DNA of 64,000 nucleotides. Origin: Olsenella sp. Marseille-P4559 (GTDB lineage: Bacteria; Actinomycetota; Coriobacteriia; Coriobacteriales; Atopobiaceae). The stretch covers positions 1,106,735 to 1,170,734 of the forward strand of contig NZ_LR027574.1 in NCBI RefSeq assembly GCF_900605015.1. The letters are read 5' to 3'. Numbering within the stretch: position 1 is the stretch's first letter; each line of letters starts with the position of its first letter. Both the position numbers and the translations under genes were made by a program. Positions 16,997-25,546 of the stretch are shown in pieces. The notes under the pieces are model-generated. The model was not told the origin of the DNA, did no database searches, and was given only the letters and a program-made list of their open reading frames with translations.

Positions 16997-18408
16997 CGAG
17001 GGAGAGAACGCAGGTCGAAGACGTCGACCGCTCCCTCTACGACTTCACCAAGTCCGAGGAGGGATACGAGCGCTATGCCGACGGCCTCACGCCGGACATC
17101 GTACGTGCGATCTCGGCCAAGAAGGACGAGCCCCAGTGGATGCTTGACCTGCGTCTGAAGGCGCTTGACGAGTACCACAACCGTCCCATGGCCACCAACT
17201 GGGGCCCCTCGATTGCGGGGCTTGACCTCGACCACATCTCGACATACGTCTCGCCCAAGACCAAGCAGGTCTCGAGCTGGGACGACGTGCCGGCAGACAT
17301 CAAGGACACCTTCGAGCGCCTGGGCATCCCCGAGGCGGAGCGCGAGTCGCTCGCCGGCGTGGGCGCCCAGTACGACTCCGAGATCGTCTACCACAACATG
17401 CGCGAGGAGGTCGCCAAGCGGGGCGTGGTCTACACCACGATCGAGGACGCGCTCCACGACCCCACCTGGGAGCCCGTGGTGCACCAGTACTTTGGCACCC
17501 TCATCCCCATGACCGACCACAAGTTTGCGGCACTCCACTACGCCGTGTGGTCCGGCGGCTCCTTTGTCTACGTGCCCGAGGGCGTCTCGCTTGACTACCC
17601 GCTGCAGAGCTACTTCCGCCTGAACGCCCAGGGCGCAGGCCAGTTCGAGCACACGCTCATCATCGTCGAGCCCGGTGCCAGCCTGCACTTCATCGAGGGT
17701 TGCTCGGCACCCAAGTACTACGCGGCAAACCTCCATGCCGGCGCCGTGGAGCTCTTCGTGAAGGACGGCGCACGCCTGCGCTACTCCACGATCGAGAACT
17801 GGTCCAAGAACATGTACAACCTCAACACCAAGCGCGCCACCGTGGGCGCAGACTCCAAGATGGAGTGGGTCTCGGGCAGCTTCGGCAGCCACGTCTCCTA
17901 CCTCTACCCCACCACGATCCTCGCGGGCGACCGCTCGAGCTGCGAGTTCACGGGCATCACCTTCGCCGGCGCCACGCAGGACCTCGACACCGGCTGCAAG
18001 GTCATTCTCAACGGCCGTGACACCACGGCATCGGTGAGCACCAAGTCCATCTCCAAGGACGGTGGCATCAACACCTTCAGAAGCTCGGTCGTCGTGGGTC
18101 GCCATGCGGACAACGCGCGGTGCACCGTGAGCTGCCAGTCGCTGATGCTCGACAACATCAGCCGCTCCGACACCATCCCCGCGATGGACGTGCGCAACCC
18201 AACCGCGTCCGTGGGCCACGAGGCCACCATCGGTCGCATCTCCGACGACACGATCCTCTACCTCATGAGCCGCGGCTGCTCCGAGCAGGAGGCCCGCACG
18301 CTCGTGGTCAACGGCTTTGCAAACCCGGTCTCGAAGGAACTCCCCATGGAGTATGCCGTCGAGATGAACAACCTCATCAAACTCGAGATGGAAGGGGCGA
18401 TTGGCTGA
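16993..18408 (+). CDS. sufB: SUF scaffold protein SufB
   Basis: A 471-residue beta-helix scaffold protein on which clusters are built. The family core is visible: GVVYTTIEDAL, FVYVPEGVSLDYPLQ, EGCSAPKYYAANLHAG, SSCEFTGITFAG, and GRISDDTILYLMSRG with the following SEQEARTLVVNGF. The conserved Glu in the core and the CSAP Cys are present. The start is a GTG overlapping the sufC stop, and the stop overlaps the sufD start (TGATG). Confidence 0.96.
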   Translation: MTRERTQVEDVDRSLYDFTKSEEGYERYADGLTPDIVRAISAKKDEPQWMLDLRLKALDEYHNRPMATNWGPSIAGLDLDHISTYVSPKTKQVSSWDDVPADIKDTFERLGIPEAERESLAGVGAQYDSEIVYHNMREEVAKRGVVYTTIEDALHDPTWEPVVHQYFGTLIPMTDHKFAALHYAVWSGGSFVYVPEGVSLDYPLQSYFRLNAQGAGQFEHTLIIVEPGASLHFIEGCSAPKYYAANLHAGAVELFVKDGARLRYSTIENWSKNMYNLNTKRATVGADSKMEWVSGSFGSHVSYLYPTTILAGDRSSCEFTGITFAGATQDLDTGCKVILNGRDTTASVSTKSISKDGGINTFRSSVVVGRHADNARCTVSCQSLMLDNISRSDTIPAMDVRNPTASVGHEATIGRISDDTILYLMSRGCSEQEARTLVVNGFANPVSKELPMEYAVEMNNLIKLEMEGAIG

Positions 18409-19508
18409 TGGCAGACGAGAACACCACCGTCGTGCTCGACCGCGTGAACGAGCCCCCCGCTCAGACGTGGAACCGCCTGCGCGCCAATGGCATCACGCTC
18501 ACAGTGCCCAAGCTCTCGCGCGAGGGCGACGTGTACTTTGCGCTTCCCAAGCTCTTCTCGCAGCTGGAGTGCGGCATGGGCGAGAAGGTCACCGACTGGG
18601 TCATCTCGCAAGCCGCCGACGCTCGTTACGTCGAGGTTCCCGCGCACACCGTGCGTACCGAGCCAATAGTGGTGACCATCGACACCGACAAGGGCGAGGT
18701 CGCCGACACGGGCGTCATGGTGCGTGCCGGTGCCACGGTCTCTATCGTGGTGGCCGCTGGCGGCACCGATGCGGCAGCTGCAACCTCGGCATCGCTTCTG
18801 CGCGTGATTGCGGAGGAGGGCACGCACGTCACAATCACCGAGGTTGTGGGCATCGGTTCCTCTCAGCAGCACCTCGAGAGCGTAGGCGTGGACGCCGATG
18901 ACGACGCCCACATCGAGGTTCGCCAATACGCGCTGGGCGGCGGTGCCGTGACGTTTGGCACGGCCGTGTCCCTCTCCGGGGACCGTGCCCGCACGAACGT
19001 CTCCCTGCGCTACTTTGCCAACGGCAAGGACCATCTGGACGTGAACCACGTGGTGCGCCAGCGTGGCAAGGACACCATTGCCCACGTGCGCGAGCACGGC
19101 ATCCTGGACGACGCAGCCGAGAAGGCCCTGCGCGCCACCATCGACCTCGTCCACGGCGCGCGCGGCTCAAAGGGCGACGAGGCCGAAAGCGTGCTGGTCT
19201 TCGGCGATGACGTGGTCAACAAGACCCTCCCCGTCATCCTCTGCGACGAGGACGACGTCCAGGGCAACCACGGCGCCACCATCGGCACCGTTGGCCCCGA
19301 GCAGATGGACTACCTTGCCGACCGTGGCCTTTCCCGCAAGGACGCAGAGGACCTCTTCGTGCGCGCCCTCTTCGAGGATGCCATCATCAACGCACCCGAG
19401 AAGCACGCCCACGACGTCGCGGTACGCCAGGCCGAACGCGTGCTGGGCACAGCGGTTGCGCACGACTTCGACGAGAGCGCCCAGCTCGCCGCAGACGAGG
19501 GGGAGTGA
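18408..19508 (+). CDS. sufD: SUF scaffold protein SufD
   Basis: A 366-residue SufD-like partner of SufB. The C-terminal half shows the conserved beta-helix features (RYFANGKDHLDVNHVVRQRGKDT, NHGATIGTVGPEQMDYLADRGLSRKDAEDL, then a helix ending in a VAVRQ segment). The start was placed at the ATG overlapping the sufB stop. The N-terminal part is diverged, as is common for SufD in Gram-positive lineages. Confidence 0.93.
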   Translation: MADENTTVVLDRVNEPPAQTWNRLRANGITLTVPKLSREGDVYFALPKLFSQLECGMGEKVTDWVISQAADARYVEVPAHTVRTEPIVVTIDTDKGEVADTGVMVRAGATVSIVVAAGGTDAAAATSASLLRVIAEEGTHVTITEVVGIGSSQQHLESVGVDADDDAHIEVRQYALGGGAVTFGTAVSLSGDRARTNVSLRYFANGKDHLDVNHVVRQRGKDTIAHVREHGILDDAAEKALRATIDLVHGARGSKGDEAESVLVFGDDVVNKTLPVILCDEDDVQGNHGATIGTVGPEQMDYLADRGLSRKDAEDLFVRALFEDAIINAPEKHAHDVAVRQAERVLGTAVAHDFDESAQLAADEGE

Positions 19509-19516
19509 GGTCGCCG

Positions 19517-20788
19517 ATGCTTACGCAAGACGAGCTCGCATCCATCGAGCAGAGCCCTTACAAGGCAGACTTCCCGCTGCTTGCCACTAACCCGGGCCTG
19601 GCCTTTCTCGACAGCGCCGCCACTGCGCAGCGCCCTGCCGCGGTCCTCGACGCGCAGCGCCGCTTCTACGAGACCATGAACGCCAACCCGCTCCGTGGCC
19701 TCTACAGGCTCTCCGTTGAAGCCACCGAGGCCATCGCCCAGACGCGCGGCAAGGTTGCCGCGTTTTTGGGTGCGGTTGACGAGAGCGGCAAGCCCTGTGG
19801 CAACCAGGTCGTCTTCACAAGGAATACCAGCGAGTCCTTGAACCTCGTGGCACATGCGCTTGGCCGCCAGGTGCTCAAGCCCGGAGACGACGTGGTCATC
19901 TCCATCATGGAGCACCACTCGAACCTGATCCCCTGGCAGCGAGTCTGTCGCGAGACCGGTGCCAACCTGGTCTACCTGCGCATGGATGAGAACTACCGCA
20001 TCACGCCCGAGGAGGTTGCCGCCAAGGTTGGCCCGCATGCCAAGATCGTCTCGGTAACGCAGGTCTCAAACGTCCTGGGCGTTGAGAACGACATCCCCAT
20101 GATTGCGAGGCGTGCCCACGAGATGGGTGCCTACATGGTGGCCGATGGCGCGCAGTCCGTACCGCACGTGCGCGTCAACGTGCGCGAGCTTGGCTGCGAC
20201 CTTCTCGCCTTCTCGGCGCACAAGATGGGTGGCCCCATGGGGATAGGCGTCCTCTGGGGCACCTCTGAGGTGCTCGATGCCATGCCACCCTTCCTGACCG
20301 GCGGAGAGATGATCGACTCCGTGACCGAGACGGATGCCGTCTGGGCGCCCGTCCCGCAGAAGTTCGAGGCCGGCACGCAGGACGCCGCTGGCGCATATGC
20401 CTTTGGGGCTGACCTGGACTACCTCAACGAGAAGGGCTTTGACGCCCTCGAAGCACGCGAGCGTCTTCTCGCCCGCTACCTCACGGAATCACTTGCTGCC
20501 CTCCCCTACGTGGACGTTATTGGTCCCGCCGAGGGAGAGCGCCATGTGGGCTCCGTCGCCTTCAACGTGCGCGGCATTCACCCGCACGACGTGGCGTCGA
20601 TTCTCGACATGGGCAACGTCTGCATACGTGCCGGCCACCATTGTGCACAGCCGCTTCTCGCCTACCTGGGCGTGGAGAATGGTGCCACCTGCCGTGCGAG
20701 CATTGCCTTCTACAACGACAAGTCCGATGTCGACGCGCTTGTCGACGGGCTGGGGAGGGTCTGGGAGGTCTTCCATGGACGTGACTAG
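19517..20788 (+). CDS. sufS: Cysteine desulfurase SufS
   Basis: A class II PLP-dependent cysteine desulfurase that supplies sulfur to SufU/SufBCD. The PLP Lys is in LAFSAHKMGGPMG, the substrate-binding Arg/His region in EHHSNLIPW, and the catalytic Cys in RAGHHCAQPLL. Length 423 aa is typical. ATG 19517 has GTGAGG about 7 bases upstream; a GTG at 19505 that overlaps the sufD stop is an alternative. Its stop overlaps the sufU start by 14 bp. Confidence 0.95.
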   Translation: MLTQDELASIEQSPYKADFPLLATNPGLAFLDSAATAQRPAAVLDAQRRFYETMNANPLRGLYRLSVEATEAIAQTRGKVAAFLGAVDESGKPCGNQVVFTRNTSESLNLVAHALGRQVLKPGDDVVISIMEHHSNLIPWQRVCRETGANLVYLRMDENYRITPEEVAAKVGPHAKIVSVTQVSNVLGVENDIPMIARRAHEMGAYMVADGAQSVPHVRVNVRELGCDLLAFSAHKMGGPMGIGVLWGTSEVLDAMPPFLTGGEMIDSVTETDAVWAPVPQKFEAGTQDAAGAYAFGADLDYLNEKGFDALEARERLLARYLTESLAALPYVDVIGPAEGERHVGSVAFNVRGIHPHDVASILDMGNVCIRAGHHCAQPLLAYLGVENGATCRASIAFYNDKSDVDALVDGLGRVWEVFHGRD

Positions 20789-21263
20789 TCTCTACAACGC
20801 CGAATTCATGGACCACGTGGCCCATCCCGACTACAAGTATCAGATGGAGGACCCCACCTGCACGCACGAGGGCGTGAACCCCTCCTGCGGGGACGAGCTC
20901 AGGTTCTCCGTGCGTCTGGCGGGCGACGGAACCATCGAGGAGGTCGCGTTCACAGGCCACGGCTGTGCCATCAGCCAGGCCTCGGCCGACATCATGAGCG
21001 ACCTCATGGTGGGACAGACCCCCGAGGAGGCCATTCGACTTTGCGACCTCTTCGAGCGCATGGTGCGCGGTGAGGTCACCGACGAGGCCGAGCTTGCCCC
21101 ACTCGAGGACGCCGGGATGCTCAAGGACATCTCGCACATGCCCGCGCGCGTGAAGTGCGCCGAACTTGCCTGGCGCACGCTCAAGGAGATGCTTGAGGGC
21201 CGCAAGGGCGCCGAAGCCGCACCGGCGACCGACGCCACCGACAAGGACGAGAAGGGAGCCTAG
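20775..21263 (+). CDS. sufU: Zinc-dependent sulfurtransferase SufU
   Basis: An IscU-fold protein of 162 residues that accepts sulfur from SufS. The zinc/cysteine ligands are visible: NPSCGD, FTGHGCAISQASADIMSD, and a third Cys in ARVKCAELAWRTL, and the SufU-type insert before the third ligand is present. The tail is rich in Ala/Asp/Lys. GGAGG lies 7 bases before the ATG, inside sufS, so translation is coupled. Confidence 0.95.
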   Translation: MDVTSLYNAEFMDHVAHPDYKYQMEDPTCTHEGVNPSCGDELRFSVRLAGDGTIEEVAFTGHGCAISQASADIMSDLMVGQTPEEAIRLCDLFERMVRGEVTDEAELAPLEDAGMLKDISHMPARVKCAELAWRTLKEMLEGRKGAEAAPATDATDKDEKGA

Positions 21264-21265
21264 CC

Positions 21266-21733
21266 ATGACCGGGATGTTCTCGACAAAGGGCATGTACGC
21301 CCTGCGCGCGATGGCCGACCTCGCATCCCACGAGGGGTGGGTTTCCCTGGGTGACGTCTCGAAGCGGCAGAACATCTCGCGCAAGTACCTTGAGCAGGTC
21401 ATCTCCCTCATGCACAAGGCGGGCTACGTGGAGAGCCAGCGCGGCAAGGGCGGCGGATACCGCCTCACGCGCAAGCCTGAGGAATACACGCTGGGAGAGC
21501 TCCTGCGTGCAGCTGAGGGATCGCTCGCGCCGGTGGCATGCCTGCAGTGCACCAACGACACGTTCTGCTCGCAGATGGACACCTGCACCACCGTGGGCGT
21601 CTGGCGTGACCTCGGTCGCGTCACCTCGGCCTACCTTGACAGCAAGACCTTGGCCGACCTCCTCGCGCCCGACGAGGGGGACGAGGGCGCTGCTCGCCTC
21701 GGCCGCAACCCGGATGACGAGACAAGCGAATAG
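21266..21733 (+). CDS. Rrf2-family regulator, probable suf repressor
   Basis: 155 residues with the Rrf2 winged helix (FSTKGMYALRAMADLA, then KRQNISRKYLEQVISLMHKAGYVES and RGKGGGYRLTR). Four Cys residues follow (CLQC, then C and C 7-10 residues apart: FCSQMDTC), suitable for an Fe-S cluster as in IscR/SufR-type sensors. It begins 2 bp after sufU, so it is co-transcribed with the genes it probably represses. Its position at the 3' end, rather than the start, is less common. The acidic C-terminal tail has no obvious role. Confidence 0.92.
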   Translation: MTGMFSTKGMYALRAMADLASHEGWVSLGDVSKRQNISRKYLEQVISLMHKAGYVESQRGKGGGYRLTRKPEEYTLGELLRAAEGSLAPVACLQCTNDTFCSQMDTCTTVGVWRDLGRVTSAYLDSKTLADLLAPDEGDEGAARLGRNPDDETSE

Positions 21734-21881
21734 CGACGTGCCGTGGCACCACAACACCCCCCACAACCCGCATCAACCCCTGTGTGCGTCACAGACCGAA
21801 GGGCATACCACTGACAGGGGCCTTCTGCTATCTTACGTGCAATTACGGATGGTACGAACGAGCCTGTTTTCGTGACAGTTT

Positions 21882-22967
21882 CTATTCAATTGGCGCACGG
21901 TAGAAGTTCCCGAAGAAGCTCTCCGTGCGAAAAGCATTGACCACTGCGCCGCCATCGTACAGTCGGACAAGCTGCATTACATCATCAACCTCATAGGACG
22001 ACACAACAGTATTGATGAGCCAGTAGCGCTGCTTGCTTCGCCCACCCATGACCTCCATCACCGAGGAGCCATGCTTGTGTGCTTTGTTGTAAGCCTCAAG
22101 AACCGGCTTTGGGCGTTGTGTGATGATTTGAAGGGTCACGCGATCATAACGATGGTAAAACGTCTCAATCGTCTTAGTTGAGATGAACTGAAAAATGATC
22201 GAGTAGGCCGCTGGCTCCCAACCAAACATGACACCGAATACTACGAGTACCGCACAATTCCCTGTGAATACGAACCCCCAGATTGACCTGCCCGTTTTAT
22301 TGGACACCATGAGTGAAATGAAGTCTGTGCCCGCAGTGCTCGCACCACCGCGAAGTGCCACGGCAATAGAGAGACCGTAGAGGAATCCCCCAAAAACCAC
22401 CTGTAGCATCAGGTTATCCAAGATGGGTCGGAAAGTGAACAGGCGCAGGAAGAGCGAAGCCAAGCAAACCTGAGCCATCGAAAACACTACAAAGCGTCGG
22501 GAGATGCTCTTCCAGCTGAGCAGCGCAACAGGAATGTTCAGCACCACCATTCCAGCGAAGGTAGGAAAAGTAAGCCCGAAGAGAGCGGCAACTCGGTCTA
22601 TGAGAATGGCCACGCCCGTAAAGCCGCTCGACAACAGATTTGCCGGGTTCACAAAAGCCTGTATCGTATATGATTGGATTAATGCCGAAAGTACCACTGA
22701 AGCAAGCGTCTTGCACCGCCGAGCGGCCGTATACCTTCGAAGGTTTCGCAGACGCTCTATCTCCATTTTGAGGTCAAACTTGATCTCCGGAAAGACAACT
22801 GGGGGCGTCTGGCAACCCTGCCCGGAGGCAGGGTTGCCCTCCATGGCCTTGAGCTGACCCAACACTGCGGCCTGTTTTGCCAAACGCTCCTCGCGTGCCC
22901 GTAGCACAGCGTTTGTGCTTGAAATCCTGCACTGTGCTACAGCTCTTTCACGAAGTTCCTTTAACAT
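21882..22967 (-). CDS. YitT-family membrane protein with DUF2179 domain
   Basis: 361 residues. A basic cytoplasmic N-terminal region of about 75 residues precedes five to six hydrophobic segments typical of YitT (FVNPANLLSSGFTGVAILID, GGFLYGLSIAVALRGGASTAGTDFISL), then a cytoplasmic DUF2179 domain at about residues 285-350 (VTLQIITQRP...). The family is often called an uncharacterised transporter. The ATG at 22967 has AAGGAG 7 bases upstream. It is the last gene of the minus-strand PTS/glycosylasparaginase cluster, 22 bp after the GrdB-like gene, and might export or import an amino-acid-derived product. Confidence 0.85.
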   Translation of the reverse strand: MLKELRERAVAQCRISSTNAVLRAREERLAKQAAVLGQLKAMEGNPASGQGCQTPPVVFPEIKFDLKMEIERLRNLRRYTAARRCKTLASVVLSALIQSYTIQAFVNPANLLSSGFTGVAILIDRVAALFGLTFPTFAGMVVLNIPVALLSWKSISRRFVVFSMAQVCLASLFLRLFTFRPILDNLMLQVVFGGFLYGLSIAVALRGGASTAGTDFISLMVSNKTGRSIWGFVFTGNCAVLVVFGVMFGWEPAAYSIIFQFISTKTIETFYHRYDRVTLQIITQRPKPVLEAYNKAHKHGSSVMEVMGGRSKQRYWLINTVVSSYEVDDVMQLVRLYDGGAVVNAFRTESFFGNFYRAPIE

Positions 22968-22989
22968 GGAACACTCCTTGTCAAAGCCC

Positions 22990-23511
22990 TTAGAAGCATG
23001 CCTCTCGTCTGAGTGACGAAATGTCATTCCCGCACGTCAGACCTTGCGCTACGAGACACATGTTCTTGAGAGCTTGATTGAGTCCCATGCCCCCCTTCTT
23101 AGGTGTCCTCACAATGGTCACCTTGTCACGATAGCGAGCGATGGTCTCCTTATTCTCCTCGCTCATGGCGGCAAGGGCATGCACCTTCCCAGCAGCTTCA
23201 AGATCGGCTGCCACACGACCCGCCATCTCGGCATACTCAGCATAGTCGAAGGCGGGACCGCACATGACAACGTCGGGATTAATCTTGTGGCACATCGCTA
23301 CAAGCTTTCGAGCAACTTCATCCGGGTCTGCCTCATACGTGCCCCACCCGCAGCAGAGCGTTGCCACTACTCGACCGTCCACCTGGTGGAGTGGGCCCTC
23401 CATCATGACAGCCGGTCCAACTGGCTCCTTGAGGATGCCGAGGGGCAGATCGCGGTCATCCTTAGCTCCCAGACCAGACTGGATTTGATCGTAAAACATA
23501 ACGATTTTCAT
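22990..23511 (-). CDS. GrdB-like protein (glycine/sarcosine/betaine reductase B family, N-terminal half only)
   Basis: 173 residues matching the N-terminal half of the GRDB family: a beta-strand start (MKIVMFYDQIQSGLGAKDD), a CGWGTYE Cys motif, MCGPAFDYAEYAEMAGRVAA, and a TPKKGGMGLNQAL segment. Full GrdB is more than twice as long and carries a selenocysteine or Cys in its second half; here the gene ends at a TAA after REACF, so no UGA read-through is involved. The start has GGGGAG upstream. It lies between a YitT and an RDD membrane-protein gene. Role unknown; a standalone amino-acid binding or reductase-like module is possible. Confidence 0.78.
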   Translation of the reverse strand: MKIVMFYDQIQSGLGAKDDRDLPLGILKEPVGPAVMMEGPLHQVDGRVVATLCCGWGTYEADPDEVARKLVAMCHKINPDVVMCGPAFDYAEYAEMAGRVAADLEAAGKVHALAAMSEENKETIARYRDKVTIVRTPKKGGMGLNQALKNMCLVAQGLTCGNDISSLRREACF

Positions 23512-23563
23512 GATTGCTCCCCTTCTTTGCTCCTTATGCAGCAAAGCCCAAGTTTATTTGGAA

Positions 23564-24274
23564 CTAACTAGCCCTCACATCCCGCTCCCCCACGTTGGAG
23601 GCTGGCACTTTCTCCGTATGCGCAACGAGCCTGACCTCAGTTCCACCAATGAAATCGTGGACGCAGCGATGGTCGTGACGGCAAAGGATAAGCGCACAGC
23701 TCACCGCTGTAAGGGCGAATCCGCCATACATAAGAGGGTGGACCAAGTTCACTTGCAGGGCGATTGTAGCCATTTGATGCCAGACAGAGCTCGCATTGGC
23801 GATAACGCCGGACAGCAGAAAAACGCCAACGACCTCGCGCAGCACTAGGTGCCACAAATCCACAGGAGAGCCGTCAACCATTTCGATGCGAATCCGACAG
23901 AGACGCTTGCCGGGCGTCTGGCCCCGCCAAACCAGCATCGGAATCGCTAGGTAATAGAGGCAGGAGAAGAGCAGGGCCAAGGCGCCTGCGACCATACCCC
24001 ATGGAGCTGGGAAGTCGACAAGGCGTTGGTTTGCCATATCACCCATTACCCGCTGCGCAATGATGCTGATGGGCAGCGCAGCACAGAGCGAGCCGAGATA
24101 CCAGTCGATTAGATATGCAAGAAACCTTCGAGACACCGGGGCAGGGCTATCCTCCCGCGCGTCCTGCGCCCCCGCAAACTCCGCAATCGTGATGTTAGGC
24201 CCAAGCTTGCGCTGGCCCGTCGTAGAGCACTTTTTCTTCTTTCCACGCCTCTCCGAGCTCATTGGCTTTCCCAT
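23564..24274 (-). CDS. RDD-family membrane protein
   Basis: About 236 residues with a basic Lys-rich start, then the RDD signature region (RRFLAYLIDWYLGSL, later WRGQTPGKRLCRIRIEMVDG) and four hydrophobic segments. RDD proteins are poorly defined; some are transporters. The frame is open further upstream, and the ATG at 24274 or 24262 is the likely start because the upstream dipeptidase gene ends at 24301. It is probably co-transcribed with its neighbours. Confidence 0.78.
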   Translation of the reverse strand: MGKPMSSERRGKKKKCSTTGQRKLGPNITIAEFAGAQDAREDSPAPVSRRFLAYLIDWYLGSLCAALPISIIAQRVMGDMANQRLVDFPAPWGMVAGALALLFSCLYYLAIPMLVWRGQTPGKRLCRIRIEMVDGSPVDLWHLVLREVVGVFLLSGVIANASSVWHQMATIALQVNLVHPLMYGGFALTAVSCALILCRHDHRCVHDFIGGTEVRLVAHTEKVPASNVGERDVRAS

Positions 24275-24300
24275 CCCACGTCTCGTCCCGCGGCCAGCCC

Positions 24301-25518
24301 CTATTGAGACAGCAGGTAGAGACTTAGTGCGTAAATTTTTGCATTCGTGATGATGTCCGCTACGTCCATCCATTCGTTTGGTTGGTGCCCAATCCCTTTT
24401 TGGCCGGGAAATGACGGCCCGAAGGGCACGACATTGGGCATGAATTTGGCGTATGTGCCCCCCGTGGTCGTTACAGGGGAACCATCCAGTCCGGTAACCC
24501 GCTCGTAAGCGAGAGTGAGCGTGCGTACCAAACGGCAGTCCTTCTCAAAGCATACCGGGTCATAGTTTCCCATCACTTGGAAGTCAAACCCCTGCCTTCT
24601 GGCCACGGCACCCAATCGCTCTTCAAGTTGATTGGCGGTGACGCCCGCAGGATAGCTGACAGAGAACTCAACCGCAGGCATGCCTTCCTCAAAGACCAGG
24701 CGATAGTTTCTCAACTCAGTGACGCCAAACTCCGGGTCTGAGTAGTCAATGCCAAAGCGCTCGCCATTCGGCTTGGCATTCAAAACGTATTCATTCATGA
24801 AAGAGAAGAGGCGTTGTAGCGGCTCCCCCTCCTCTGTTTCGGCGGCACAGGCCGTCAGACGCACGCCCAGCCGCCCACGCTCAGCATAGACAACTGGATA
24901 CTTGCAATCGGGCGTAAAGCCCATCTCTGGCGCGGGTTCGTGCCTCAGGTAGTATCGAAGGTCATTGAAGCCCGTCTCCTCATTACAGCCAAAGATGATT
25001 CGCACTTCTCGACGTGGGGAAAGGCCCAGCCGCTTCAGCGCCCAGAGCGCATAGAGGCAAGAGTATATGGGGCCCTTGTTGTCAAGCACGCCTCGACCCG
25101 TGATTCTCCCAGCCGTGAGATCTGCGCTATATGGCGGCACCTTCCAACCCGAGGTGCCCTCGGGTACCACGTCCAAGTGGCCCACGGCACACACGTAGCC
25201 TGGCAACACCGGCTCACCAGTCGCGCCAGAAGTGGGCTTCCAGCTCGCATAGCCCATATAGCCATCCAAATCCACTGTCGAAAAGCCCAGCGATCGGCTG
25301 CGATCGAGTGTCTGGTCGAGTGCCGCATGCACGCCGGGCCCAAAGGGCGCACCCGGTACAGCGTCCTCCCGAACGCTCCTTTGGCGCACGACGGCACGGA
25401 TGGCCTCGACCATCTCATCCGACACCTTGTCGACCTCCGCAAGGATACGCCGCTCCAAGTTGGGGCCGAGTGCATATGGCCCCTGTTGATTTGCTGCAAC
25501 GTCGTCAACGGATTCCAT
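24301..25518 (-). CDS. M20-family dipeptidase (PepV/Sapep type)
   Basis: A di-zinc M20 peptidase of 405 residues. Metal and catalytic residues are visible: GHLDVVPEG (about 113-121), DNKGP (146) and EETG (180-183), with a late HQPNEWM. The NKGP and HLDVVPEG forms match the PepV/Xaa-His dipeptidase subgroup. The ATG at 25518 has AGGAGGAG just upstream. It lies 28 bp after the glycosylasparaginase gene, so the pair may act in sequence on Asn- or Asp-containing di- and tripeptides. Confidence 0.9.
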   Translation of the reverse strand: MESVDDVAANQQGPYALGPNLERRILAEVDKVSDEMVEAIRAVVRQRSVREDAVPGAPFGPGVHAALDQTLDRSRSLGFSTVDLDGYMGYASWKPTSGATGEPVLPGYVCAVGHLDVVPEGTSGWKVPPYSADLTAGRITGRGVLDNKGPIYSCLYALWALKRLGLSPRREVRIIFGCNEETGFNDLRYYLRHEPAPEMGFTPDCKYPVVYAERGRLGVRLTACAAETEEGEPLQRLFSFMNEYVLNAKPNGERFGIDYSDPEFGVTELRNYRLVFEEGMPAVEFSVSYPAGVTANQLEERLGAVARRQGFDFQVMGNYDPVCFEKDCRLVRTLTLAYERVTGLDGSPVTTTGGTYAKFMPNVVPFGPSFPGQKGIGHQPNEWMDVADIITNAKIYALSLYLLSQ

Positions 25519-25546
25519 CGCTCCTCCTAAAGCCGTGATGGCAAGG

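Noticed and set aside
16795..18219. 474-codon minus-strand ORF across sufC/sufB
   Set aside because: Antisense to the SUF genes, which carry all diagnostic motifs.
22990..23511. Selenoprotein with UGA read-through in the GrdB-like gene
   Set aside because: The reading frame ends in TAA, and the family selenocysteine region is not encoded downstream.
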